DNA of 64,000 nt from Fen-1254 sp963769605 (GTDB lineage Bacteria > Bacteroidota > Ignavibacteria > UBA10030). Location: NCBI GenBank assembly GCA_963769605.1, contig CAVYML010000002.1, forward strand, positions 124,001-188,000, written 5' to 3'. Numbering within the stretch: the stretch's first letter is position 1; each line of letters starts with the position of its first letter. A model generated the notes under the pieces. It was not told where the DNA came from. It ran no database searches and saw only the letters and a program-made list of their open reading frames with translations. This document shows positions 29,041-37,672 of this stretch, in pieces. The position numbers were made by a program, and so were the translations under genes.

Positions 29041-31704
29041 ATGAATAAACTTGGTTTGGTTCTTGTTGGGATAAGTATCAGCTCGTCGGTCGGTCTATGC
29101 CTTACTCCTGAGTTTGTTAAAACAGTTCATGCGGTTCGGCTGCACGAACCGGTTTGTGTAGATGGTATTCTTTCCGAATCCGCATGGCAACAGCCCGGGA
29201 TGACGGCATTTTTTCAGCAGGAACCGAACCAGGGTATGCCGGCTTCTGAATCAACCGAAGTATGGGTAGCGTACGACGATGAAGCGATTTATATTGCCGC
29301 ACGCTTGAAAGATTCCCGTCCGGATTCCATCATCGCGCGTCTTTCGCGGCGGGATAACGATATCGGAGCCGACCAGTTCGGTGTGGCTATCGATCCGTCG
29401 CACAGCAAACGGGACGGGTTCTATTTTATTATTACTGCCGGAGGTACACTGCTCGATGGAATTTGTTACAACGATGATTGGACGGACGATTCGTGGGACG
29501 GAGTCTGGGAAGCGAAACGGCAGATAACGGCCGACGGGTGGACGATCGAAATGCGGATTCCATTTTCACAACTCCGGCTTGAGAAACAGGAACATTACGT
29601 TCTGGGAATTGATTTTAAACGAACGATCGGCAGGAAAAAGGAGCAATCTCTTTTAGCGTATACGCCGCGCAACCACAGCGGCTTCGTTTCCCGTTTTCCC
29701 GATCTCATCGGTATCGAAAATATCGATCCTCCGTCTCGAATCGAACTGCTTCCTTATGTCAACGAAAAAGCTGAATATTTAACCCCGGCAGCGGGAGATC
29801 CTCTAAACAGCCCTGCCAAGTATACGACGAATGTCGGTGCGGATTTTAAGGTTGGACTCGGTTACAACCTGATGCTGGAAGGTTCCGTAAATCCGGATTT
29901 CGGACAGGTGGAAGTGGATCCCGCCGTCGTCAATTTAAGCGATGTCGAAACGATTTACAGCGAAAAGCGTCCGTTTTTTCTGGAAGGCATTAATATTTTT
30001 TCATACGGCCAAGGAGGTGTAAGCAGCTTTTGGGGTTTCAACTGGTCTTCGCCGAGTCTCTTTTACAGCAGGCGGATCGGACGTGCGCCGGAACGCGATA
30101 TTGCCGATATGACGTACGATTATGCGGACATTCCACTTGCAACACACATTATCGGAGCGGGAAAACTAACCGGAAAAGTACTGGACGGATGGAATGTCGG
30201 CGTAATTGAAGCGGTAACCGGACGGGAATATGCACGGTTAGATACCGGCTCGACAATCTGGAGCGTCGAAGCCGAACCGTTAACTTCCTATTCCGTCGGA
30301 CGCATACAGAAAGATTTTAACAACGGAGGTCAGGGAATTGGAGCTTTAGTTACCTACACAAAAAGATCGTTCGACGATCCGCTCATGCGCAACGATGTCA
30401 ATGATGATGCGTTTGTCGGCGGTCTGGACGGATGGACGGCATTCGATTCCACGAAAGAATATATGATTTCCGGATGGACAGCATTTTCCCGGGTTGAAGG
30501 ATCAACCGAACGTATGATTGCTTTGCAGCAAAGCTCGGCGCATTATTTTCAACGTCCGGATGCCGATTATGTCCACGTAGACAGTAATGCCACCTCGATG
30601 GATGGATATGCCGGCCGGTTTACGCTCAACAAGCAGAGCGGCAGAGTCATGCTCAATTCAGCTTTTGGATTTATCAGTCCCGGTTTTGAATCGGGCGATC
30701 TCGGATATATCTCTCGCGCCGATTATATTAATTATCATTTTGCCGGAGGATATCAATGGAACGATCCGACTCCGTACTACCGGTTTATCGATATCTACGG
30801 CTCATATTTTGATACGCGGAATTACGGCGGCGATGATCTTACCAAAGGAGTGTGGGGGCAGGTCGCCTATCAGACTCCGGGTTTTCAAACGTTTAACATA
30901 TCGTATGATCATGTCTTTGACGGTTTAAATCGTTCGCTCACACGCGGCGGTCCTTTGACCTTGAATCCTTGCTTTGAAGAGGCGAATTTCGGGTTTTGGA
31001 CCGACAGCAGGAACGATCATATCGAAGAAGCGTATTGGTACGGCAATAAGAGCGGTGATGGTTTTTATCAAAACCTTCAATTCGTACTGACAGTTCGGCC
31101 TGTACCGAATTTTTCTTTTGTTCTCAGTCCGTCCTATACACTGTCCTTTACCCAAACTCAATGGATAGGGAATTATGCGGATGCATTTGCAGCAGAAACA
31201 TATGGATACCGGTATCTCTTTGCCGATCTTCACTATCATGAATTATCGATGACGATGCGGGTAAATTGGACGTTGACACCGGCATTGAGTTTCCAGCTCT
31301 ATGTTCAGCCTTTTATTTCTTCCGGTAGTTATTCTCAGTTCAAACAATTGGCACAGCCGAGGACGCGTGATTTTACCATCTTCGGCCAGAACGGCACGAC
31401 GATATCGAAGGAACTGAATTCGGATGGATCTGTCGGATCTTATGATCTCGATCCGGACGGCAGCGGACCCGCACAATCGATCAATGTTGCGAATCCGAAT
31501 TTTGCCATTGTTTCACTGCGCGGGAATGCGGTGCTGCGCTGGGAATATTTACCCGGTTCGACACTCTATCTGGTGTGGACACAAAACCGATATGACGATA
31601 GCAATACGGACTCTTTTCAATTTGCTCATTCTTTCGACCGGATTTCCATCGCCAATCCGGATAATGTTTTTATGTTGAAAATTGCCTATTGGCTGGGGAG
31701 GTGA
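29041..31704 (+). CDS. DUF5916 protein: CBM9-like domain plus outer-membrane barrel
   Basis: 887 residues from ATG 29041, behind AAGAAGG; an upstream TTG is less likely. After a signal peptide, residues 30-200 form a carbohydrate-binding family 9-like domain (VDGILSESAWQQ, EVWVAYDDEAIYIAARLKDS). The rest is the DUF5916 region with many aromatic beta strands (NPDFGQVEVDPAVVNLSDVE, EKRPFFLEG). It ends in the short hydrophobic strand MLKIAYWLGR, typical of outer-membrane barrels. The family is common in Bacteroidota and relatives; its function is not established. Confidence 0.85.
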   Translation: MNKLGLVLVGISISSSVGLCLTPEFVKTVHAVRLHEPVCVDGILSESAWQQPGMTAFFQQEPNQGMPASESTEVWVAYDDEAIYIAARLKDSRPDSIIARLSRRDNDIGADQFGVAIDPSHSKRDGFYFIITAGGTLLDGICYNDDWTDDSWDGVWEAKRQITADGWTIEMRIPFSQLRLEKQEHYVLGIDFKRTIGRKKEQSLLAYTPRNHSGFVSRFPDLIGIENIDPPSRIELLPYVNEKAEYLTPAAGDPLNSPAKYTTNVGADFKVGLGYNLMLEGSVNPDFGQVEVDPAVVNLSDVETIYSEKRPFFLEGINIFSYGQGGVSSFWGFNWSSPSLFYSRRIGRAPERDIADMTYDYADIPLATHIIGAGKLTGKVLDGWNVGVIEAVTGREYARLDTGSTIWSVEAEPLTSYSVGRIQKDFNNGGQGIGALVTYTKRSFDDPLMRNDVNDDAFVGGLDGWTAFDSTKEYMISGWTAFSRVEGSTERMIALQQSSAHYFQRPDADYVHVDSNATSMDGYAGRFTLNKQSGRVMLNSAFGFISPGFESGDLGYISRADYINYHFAGGYQWNDPTPYYRFIDIYGSYFDTRNYGGDDLTKGVWGQVAYQTPGFQTFNISYDHVFDGLNRSLTRGGPLTLNPCFEEANFGFWTDSRNDHIEEAYWYGNKSGDGFYQNLQFVLTVRPVPNFSFVLSPSYTLSFTQTQWIGNYADAFAAETYGYRYLFADLHYHELSMTMRVNWTLTPALSFQLYVQPFISSGSYSQFKQLAQPRTRDFTIFGQNGTTISKELNSDGSVGSYDLDPDGSGPAQSINVANPNFAIVSLRGNAVLRWEYLPGSTLYLVWTQNRYDDSNTDSFQFAHSFDRISIANPDNVFMLKIAYWLGR

Positions 31705-31714
31705 GGAGAGGTTC

Positions 31715-31919
31715 GTAGTTATTAGTTCTTGGTTCGTAGTTCTTGGTTATCAGTTGTTAGTTTGTCAGTTCGCAGTTTGCAGTTGTTAGTTACAGACATC
31801 CTCCGATTAGAATCATGCTGACGCATGATAACATTCACAGGCCTCCGGCTGTGGTTCGTAGTTGTCAGTTCTCAGTTCTCAGTTTACCGTTTACAGTTTA
31901 CAGTTTGCAGTTTACCGCT
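31715..31919. repeat. Short-word repeat tract with a GGCCTCCGGCT module
   Basis: TTCGTAGTT, CAGTTCTCAGTT and GTTTACAGTTTACAG words, interrupted at 31830-31855 by ACATTCACAGGCCTCCGGCT. The same module occurs inside the tract at 44892. The tract runs up to the stop codon of the next gene. Confidence 0.75.
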
Positions 31920-32645
31920 CTATTGCACAATTTCCAAATACTTAAAAATCCAGCCGATTTTTTGCTGATCCGCACTGGCGGCGTAATACCACATTTCCCC
32001 CTTGCCGTACGTAAATTTCCCGAGTATGAAAACCTCTTCGTCTTTATAGATAGTCGCAATCTGTTTCGATTTTGTGGAGGGACTCTGACGCATGTGAACG
32101 GAGGGTTCGTATGTGCAGCGCGCCTTGACGAAAAGGTTCGGATCCTGCTTGATGTACTGGGCAAGCGTTTTGGAAAGCACCTGATAATAATTCAACATCA
32201 GAATTTCTTTCTCAGTCAGATTTTCTTCACCGCCATTTTTTTCCCGTGAGGTTTGAAGCTCGTCCTGTATCTGCTGCATGTTTCGCAGAGTCTCAATGAG
32301 GAATCTCCGGCTCTGAATATTTTTTTCTACCTGTGCCTGCGTTGCGGTCACATAAAGCGAATAGACGGACATCGATACCGCGGCTACCGAAGCAATAATC
32401 GTAATAATATTAGCAAGATTGAATTTTACACTGACAAATTGATGACAGTGATGGCAAACATGCGCTCCCGCCGGAATATCTAATTTGCAATGCGGACAAA
32501 TATTCCGCTGCACCGGCAGGGGATGATTGGTTCGAGCATAATTTGCACTGTGCCCGGATGCATCCATGGCGACGTTCGAGCGGAATCCTTTGGAGAGGAG
32601 CTGCATCAATCTATTGATATTGCGCAAAATGTCTGTCGGAATCAT
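31920..32645 (-). CDS. Zinc-ribbon, single-TM, SH3-like domain protein
   Basis: 241 residues in three parts. A double-CxxC zinc ribbon (CPHCKLDIPAGAHVCHHC, about 50-67) is followed by one membrane helix (IITIIASVAAVSMSVYSLYV, about 78-100). A coiled-coil-like Gln/Glu-rich stretch leads to a bacterial SH3-like domain at about 175-241 (VHMRQSPSTKSKQIATIYKD, GWIFKYLEIV). The topology suggests a cytoplasmic ribbon and an exported SH3 domain, perhaps touching the cell wall. Divergent from the following methyltransferase. No named family. Confidence 0.7.
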   Translation of the reverse strand: MIPTDILRNINRLMQLLSKGFRSNVAMDASGHSANYARTNHPLPVQRNICPHCKLDIPAGAHVCHHCHQFVSVKFNLANIITIIASVAAVSMSVYSLYVTATQAQVEKNIQSRRFLIETLRNMQQIQDELQTSREKNGGEENLTEKEILMLNYYQVLSKTLAQYIKQDPNLFVKARCTYEPSVHMRQSPSTKSKQIATIYKDEEVFILGKFTYGKGEMWYYAASADQQKIGWIFKYLEIVQ

Positions 32646-32805
32646 TTTTTTTCTTTCGCACGAAAATATAAGAAACGACCGGAAATTCTTATTTCACATG
32701 CCTATTCGATGATATAATAACACTAAAATAGTTATTTATCCGTACTTTACAAGCGAAAAACTATTCTTTTTAGAAAAGTGAAAGATAATTTTATCAGGTG
32801 ACAGA

Positions 32806-33510
32806 ATGAAAAGTTCAGTGGAGGAAATACGGGAGCATTTCGACGCAATTGTCGATCGATTTTCAAATGAAGAAACCGGACAGGCAACGGCGATCGATTC
32901 CGCGCTTGTTCTGCAGATCATTGCGGATTCCATTGCAGAACGGCAACCAGATGCAGCGATGCTTTGCGATATCGGCTGCGGGGCTGGAAATTTTACGGTC
33001 AAAATACTACGCCGGCTTCCACGCCTCCAATGTACATTGATAGATCTGAGCCGTCCCATGCTGAATCGTGCGCAGGAACGCATCCAGTCGCTCGGGGGTA
33101 AGATCGTTGAAACAAGGCAGGAAGATATAAGAATGTCGGTTTTGGAAGAGGGCAGATATGACATTATTACAGCTGCAGCCGTGCTGCATCATTTGCGAAG
33201 CAGGGAAGAATGGTCGTCCGTGCTGCGCAAAATTTATAACGCGCTTGTTCCAGGGGGAACGTTCTGGTTCTTTGATCTGGTTCGACATGAAGATGCGGTG
33301 CTTGAAAAAATTCAATGGCAACGTTACCGGCAGTACCTTATCGGCCTCAAAGACGAGCCGTATCAACAGGGCGTTTTTAGTCAGATCGAAAAGGAAGATA
33401 CACCGGAAAGCACGACGTTTATACTTAAAGCTTTTTTCGATGCGGGATTCCGGACTGTCGATATCGTTCACAAGAATGGACCTTTTGCCGCGCTTCTGGG
33501 AATTAAATAA
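32806..33510 (+). CDS. Class I SAM-dependent methyltransferase
   Basis: 234 residues from ATG 32806, behind CAGGTGACAG. Motif I is LCDIGCGAGNFTVKIL (near 54), and acidic motif II is TLIDLSRPML. ITAAAVLHHL and LVPGGTFWFFDLV are the post-motifs of the Methyltransf_11/25 group. The substrate is not evident; a small-molecule or lipid acceptor is most likely. It converges with the queuosine operon. Confidence 0.88.
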   Translation: MKSSVEEIREHFDAIVDRFSNEETGQATAIDSALVLQIIADSIAERQPDAAMLCDIGCGAGNFTVKILRRLPRLQCTLIDLSRPMLNRAQERIQSLGGKIVETRQEDIRMSVLEEGRYDIITAAAVLHHLRSREEWSSVLRKIYNALVPGGTFWFFDLVRHEDAVLEKIQWQRYRQYLIGLKDEPYQQGVFSQIEKEDTPESTTFILKAFFDAGFRTVDIVHKNGPFAALLGIK

Positions 33511-33568
33511 AAACGATCTGCAATTCGTAAGCCGTTCCCAAAAAAACCTTCATATATTTTTGGGACGG

Positions 33569-34276
33569 CTACAGAGAGTAGTCGGGGCGCTGCGCGTACG
33601 GTATCGGATCTTCAATACCGGCTTGTTGGAAGGCTCGGAGCCGCAGCGCACAGCTTTCGCAAATGCCGCAGGCGAGATCTTCGCTTTTATAACACGACCA
33701 GGTCAGTTTAAAAGGAGCTTTCAATTCCATGCCTCGCTTTACGATCTCGGATTTTTTCAGATGAATAACCGGCGTGACGATGGAAATCTTCGTCTCCGGT
33801 TTTGTTCCGAGGCCGATCATCTTTTCGAACGCTTCGTAAAATTCCTTTCTGCAGTCCGGATATCCGGAGCTGTCTTCTTCCACGGCGCCGATGTATAGAA
33901 AGCTTGCACCGATAACCTCTGCCCAGCTTGTGGCGGCAGACAGAATATTTGCATTTCGGAAAGGGACGTAGGAAGTCGGGATTTCTCCTTTTTCCGTATG
34001 AAATAATTTTTCTGGATCCGCATCGGTCACTTCAATGCTTATATCGGTCAGGCTCGAACCGCCTATGGCGCCCAGGTGCGTCAGGTCTGCGATCAGCCTT
34101 TTTTGAACTCCGAAATGATCCGCAAGAGCGTAGAAAGCTTTAAGTTCTTTATGTTCGGTACGCTGACCGTAATTGATATGCAGGAATGCCAATTCGTGTT
34201 CCAGATTTGCTATGGCAGCAGTAACGCAGCTGTCCATGCCGCCGCTGACAAGCACAACGGCCCGAGATTTACTCAT
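33569..34276 (-). CDS. queC: 7-cyano-7-deazaguanine synthase QueC
   Basis: 235 residues from ATG 34276, behind AAAGGAAAG. The ATP-pyrophosphatase loop is SGGMDSCVTA. The C-terminal zinc site is CYKSEDLACGICESCALR (four Cys). The enzyme converts CDG to preQ0 with ATP and ammonia. Last gene of queD-queE-queF-queC; its start overlaps queF by 8 bases. Confidence 0.97.
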   Translation of the reverse strand: MSKSRAVVLVSGGMDSCVTAAIANLEHELAFLHINYGQRTEHKELKAFYALADHFGVQKRLIADLTHLGAIGGSSLTDISIEVTDADPEKLFHTEKGEIPTSYVPFRNANILSAATSWAEVIGASFLYIGAVEEDSSGYPDCRKEFYEAFEKMIGLGTKPETKISIVTPVIHLKKSEIVKRGMELKAPFKLTWSCYKSEDLACGICESCALRLRAFQQAGIEDPIPYAQRPDYSL

Positions 34277-34637
34277 GCTGTTTCTTTCCTTTTTCCATAT
34301 ACACCGCTTTAACGGTCGTAGTGATGCCGCCCCGTGCAGTGAACTGACCGTTGACTTCAATCCATTTCGGATGCAGAACGGAGACCAGATCGTCGAGAAT
34401 TTTGTTCGTTACCGTCTCGTAGAAGATACCCTTATTCCGGTATTCTAAAAAATAAAATTTCAATGATTTCAGCTCGACGCATTTTTTCTTCGGGATATAA
34501 TTGATTGTGATAGTTCCGAAATCAGGCAGTCCGGTTTTCGGACAAACCGAAGTAAATTCCGGATTCACGATTGAGACCGTATAGTCCCGTGCCGGATATT
34601 GGTTGTCGAAAGTTTCCAGTTTATCGATCGGATTCAT
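34269..34637 (-). CDS. queF: NADPH-dependent 7-cyano-7-deazaguanine reductase QueF
   Basis: 122 residues, the short single-domain (YkvM-like) type, behind GAGGAG. The catalytic Cys lies in TSVCPKTGLPDF (Cys32). ELKSLKFYFLEYRNKGIFYE matches the conserved KSLK..L..YR segment, and the C-terminus has FTARGGI. It reduces the nitrile preQ0 to the amine preQ1, completing the pathway to preQ1. Confidence 0.96.
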   Translation of the reverse strand: MNPIDKLETFDNQYPARDYTVSIVNPEFTSVCPKTGLPDFGTITINYIPKKKCVELKSLKFYFLEYRNKGIFYETVTNKILDDLVSVLHPKWIEVNGQFTARGGITTTVKAVYMEKGKKQHE

Positions 34638-34638
34638 A

Positions 34639-35298
34639 TTAAACTCCTCTTGCTGTGGGATCCCATATATATTTATGCATTTGCAACTGAAAAAGGACAG
34701 GCAGCCGGTCCTGCAGTATCCATTCTGCCAATTTACGATTTTCCATTTTTCCGAATACCGGCGAAAACAAGACCGTGCAACGTGCCGGTAAATTATAGCG
34801 TGAGACGACATCCTTTGCCCATGCATAATCGGACTCATCGGCGATGACGAATTTTACTTCGTCGCTGGGAGTCAGAAGATCGATATTCTCCCAGCGGTTT
34901 CGTTTTTCCATCCTGCTCCCCGGACACTTGATGTCCATAATGCGCTTGACGCGATGATCAACCCGGCCGATATCGCGATGCCCGCCGGTCTCGATCATCA
35001 CTTCGTATCCGTCGCCGCACAATCGCTGCATGAACGCACAGACATTTTCCTGCATGAGCGGCTCGCCGCCCGTAATTTCTACCAAATTGCATCCATAATC
35101 TTTTACTTTTCCTGCAATGAGATCGAAAGACATTTCTGTTCCTTCGGTAAAGGCATAAGCCGTATCGCACCAGACACAGCGGAGATCGCATGCCGTCAGG
35201 CGGACGAATACGCACGGACGGCCGGCCTGTGTGGATTCGCCCTGGATGCTGAAAAAAATCTCATTGATGATGAGCGATTCTTTTGATGCTTCAGTCAT
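34639..35298 (-). CDS. queE: 7-carboxy-7-deazaguanine synthase QueE (radical SAM)
   Basis: 219 residues from ATG 35298. FFSIQGESTQAGRPCVFVRL precedes the cluster motif CDLRCVWCDTAY (CxxxCxxC), and ITGGEPLMQ is the SAM-binding GGE motif. It rearranges CPH4 to CDG. The stop lies one base before the queF start, so translation is probably coupled. Confidence 0.97.
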   Translation of the reverse strand: MTEASKESLIINEIFFSIQGESTQAGRPCVFVRLTACDLRCVWCDTAYAFTEGTEMSFDLIAGKVKDYGCNLVEITGGEPLMQENVCAFMQRLCGDGYEVMIETGGHRDIGRVDHRVKRIMDIKCPGSRMEKRNRWENIDLLTPSDEVKFVIADESDYAWAKDVVSRYNLPARCTVLFSPVFGKMENRKLAEWILQDRLPVLFQLQMHKYIWDPTARGV

Positions 35299-35314
35299 AA
35301 CGGAAAAGATTTTT

Positions 35315-35686
35315 TTATTCTTCGGAGTACTTCGCCAAATACCGACCGGTCTCGCCGATGGCGACAAAGGAAAGCTTTGCAGCGGGAGGCATTTGTTCCT
35401 TCAACTCCTGAAAAATAACACGTGCAATATTTTCCGATGTCGGATTCATTTCCGAATCGAACGGAGGGATGGCGTTCAGGTCGTGATGGTCGAATTTTGC
35501 GACAACGGCTTCTGCCTTTTTCTGCAGGACATAGAAATCGATGCCCATGCCGAGGCGGTCGAGCGTTTCGGTCTTTGCCTCGACAGTCACTTTCCAATTG
35601 TGACCGTGGAGGCGTGAACATGGTCCGTCATATCCGCGAAGAATATGAGCGGCGGAAAAATTTGTTTCTATGGTCAGTGTATACAT
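35315..35686 (-). CDS. queD: 6-carboxy-5,6,7,8-tetrahydropterin synthase QueD
   Basis: 123 residues from ATG 35686. FSAAHILRGYDGPCSRLHGHNW carries the zinc His residues and the catalytic Cys. DHHDLNAIPPF and PTSENIARVIFQ match the rest of the family. It makes CPH4 from dihydroneopterin triphosphate, the first committed step of queuosine synthesis. It leads the operon; the upstream 150 bp shared with the divergent DUF3078 gene show no recognisable preQ1 riboswitch. Confidence 0.96.
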   Translation of the reverse strand: MYTLTIETNFSAAHILRGYDGPCSRLHGHNWKVTVEAKTETLDRLGMGIDFYVLQKKAEAVVAKFDHHDLNAIPPFDSEMNPTSENIARVIFQELKEQMPPAAKLSFVAIGETGRYLAKYSEE

Positions 35687-35852
35687 GAAAAAAGACAAAA
35701 GTGTAAAATAGAATTGCTGATTATATTATAAAATACGAAATTAATCACGCGTTCACAAATTGAAAATGTGTACTGAATTTGCAAACAGAGAGAGGTTTGT
35801 TTAACTTTTTATACTTATTGTTGAATTGAAAGTTTATTCATAGAGGTGAAAA

Positions 35853-36734
35853 GTGAAATCGTTCGTTCTTATATTATTGGGAGTATGTATCGCATACGGT
35901 CAAACGCAGCCGCAGCTGCCTTTGCCGGATGTACCTGCGCCAAAGGTAACTATGCCGCCGGAACCTACATTTCCGGACAGCTTATTTATGTGGAAACACA
36001 CGATGATTGTAAGCGCAAACATTACTCAAGTGTCGTTCACGGACTGGGCGCAGGGAGGCGAGAATTCGCTTGCGTACGCCTTGTCGCTTGAAGGTAAGTC
36101 GGTATACAGGTACGGTATTTTGGAATGGGATAATACATACAAGTTCGGATACGGCCAGGCAAAGCTTGGTACCGAGGGAATTCGTAAAACAGATGATAAA
36201 ATCGATCTCGAAAGCGTACTGACATACAAGATGGAAAAATATGTCAATCCCTACGTGTCGGCCTCATTGAAGACTCAATTTGTTGAAGGCGTGACATACG
36301 ATTCGGCCGGAACCGCGACGCCCGTTTCGAATTTTTTCGACCCGGCATATATTACACAAGCCGCCGGGATCGGGTATCAGCCTGCCAAAGAGGTAAAGAC
36401 GCGTCTTGGTTTCGGGTTGCGCGAAATTGTTACAAATCATTTTAATAATTATGCAGATGGGGAAAAAGTGGAGGTAGACGGTGGGTTTGAATCGGTGACC
36501 GAGGTAGGATGGACGGTCGTGGAAAACGTCGTTCTGAATGTCAAACTCGAGTTATTCTCGCCGCTCAAAAAAATGACCCAGATGACGGTACGAAGCGATA
36601 ACACGATTTCTGCAAGGGTCAATAAATTCCTTGCTGTGAACTTTAATATACAGATGATCAACGACAGCCAGGTTCAGATAAGAACGCAAATCAAACAAAC
36701 GCTGGCGCTGGGGATAAATTTTGCTGTGATTTGA
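35853..36734 (+). CDS. DUF3078 family outer-membrane-type protein
   Basis: 293 residues from GTG 35853, behind GAGGTG. Signal peptide SFVLILLGVCIAYGQ; a proline-rich linker (to about 45); then the DUF3078 signature QVSFTDWAQGGENSLAYALS followed by alternating beta strands (YKFGYGQAKLG, YVSASLKTQF, GIGYQPAKEVKTRLGFGLRE). Probably an outer-membrane barrel. The family is typical of Bacteroidota/Chlorobi-type bacteria; function unknown. Confidence 0.85.
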   Translation: MKSFVLILLGVCIAYGQTQPQLPLPDVPAPKVTMPPEPTFPDSLFMWKHTMIVSANITQVSFTDWAQGGENSLAYALSLEGKSVYRYGILEWDNTYKFGYGQAKLGTEGIRKTDDKIDLESVLTYKMEKYVNPYVSASLKTQFVEGVTYDSAGTATPVSNFFDPAYITQAAGIGYQPAKEVKTRLGFGLREIVTNHFNNYADGEKVEVDGGFESVTEVGWTVVENVVLNVKLELFSPLKKMTQMTVRSDNTISARVNKFLAVNFNIQMINDSQVQIRTQIKQTLALGINFAVI

Positions 36735-36768
36735 TGAGACCTGGATTGCCTGATCATAAGGAGATTTT

Positions 36769-37515
36769 ATGATGAAATTGGCAGAAGTTCTAATTTTTAG
36801 TGTGTGTCTATCTGTATCAATCTATTCTCAAAATCAATTTTTGCACATTAAAATTTCCAGTGATATTGAGATAATAAAAATATCAGATCATGTATTCGTA
36901 CATGTGTCTTTAGCTCAAATGGGCAAATGGGGAATCGTTTCCTCCAATGGAATGATTTATGTCTCCGGCAAAGAAGCGCTTCTTTTCGATACACCGGTCA
37001 CTGACTCACTGACGAAAGATCTGGTGAACTGGATCACTGATTCTTTGAAAGTCCGGATTGTTGGTTTCGTTCCGAACCATTGGCATGACGACTGCATGGG
37101 CGGCTTGAATTATATCCATAAAATGAGGATCCCATCATACGCGAACGAGAAGACCAGAACGATAGCCGAAATTAAAAATTTACCTGTTCCACACTATGGA
37201 TTTACCGATTCGTTGATCTTGCATCTTGGCGAACGGATTGCCGTTTGCAAATATTACGGACCTGCTCACACAGCCGATAATATCGTCACATGGATTCCAT
37301 CCGAGCAGATATTATTCGGAGGCTGCATGGTTAAGGAAATGAAATCTGAGAATTTGGGAAATATCGAGGATGCCGATCTCTAAGCATGGCCGGAGACCAT
37401 TAGACGTGTGATTGCGGCCTATTCATCCGCACGTGTTGTCATACCCGGACATGGAGCTGTGGGCGGGACGGAACTTTTGAACCACACATTGGAATTGTTG
37501 ACGAAAACGAAGTAG
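36769..37515 (+). pseudogene. Subclass B1-like metallo-beta-lactamase, interrupted by an in-frame TAA
   Basis: Behind AAGGAG, a signal peptide (LIFSVCLSVSIYSQ) leads into a B1-type MBL. Zinc ligands are NHWHDD (HxHxD), the His of GPAHTADNI, and the Cys of FGGCMVK. After ENLGNIEDADL a TAA (37381-37383) stops the frame where this family usually has Lys (AAA). The same frame then continues AWPETIRRVIAAYSSARVVI and PGHGA (last zinc His) to TAG at 37515. One substitution would restore a complete enzyme of 248 residues. Without the tail, zinc site 2 is incomplete. Could be recent inactivation or a sequence error. Confidence 0.85.
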
Positions 37516-37549
37516 TGTTCTTAATCGTCAAAACCTATCAGGAGTAACA

Positions 37550-37668
37550 ATGTCGGAAAAAGTGTTTGAAATCGGCGGCTTGTTTTTTAGGTCGCGAAAT
37601 CCCAAAAAACTCGGCGAGTAGTACCGGGATCATTTCGGCATTTCACTCACACCCGCGAATCATAAGCA
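37550..37668 (+). pseudogene. Remnant of a VOC (glyoxalase/bleomycin-resistance fold) gene
   Basis: An ATG behind GGAG reads MSEKVFEIGGLFFRSRNPKK, then LGE, then TAG (37619-37621) where Trp (TGG) is usual. The frame goes on YRDHFGISLTP before similarity ends about 120 bp in, at the 3' end of valS. The GGLFFRS.NPKKLGEWYRDHFGI pattern is the N-terminal motif of VOC-superfamily proteins. A truncated, stopped remnant. Confidence 0.75.
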
Positions 37669-37672
37669 TCTT

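Noticed and set aside
35687..35852. preQ1 riboswitch upstream of queD
   Set aside because: AT-rich 166 bp without the compact C-rich/A-rich preQ1 pattern.
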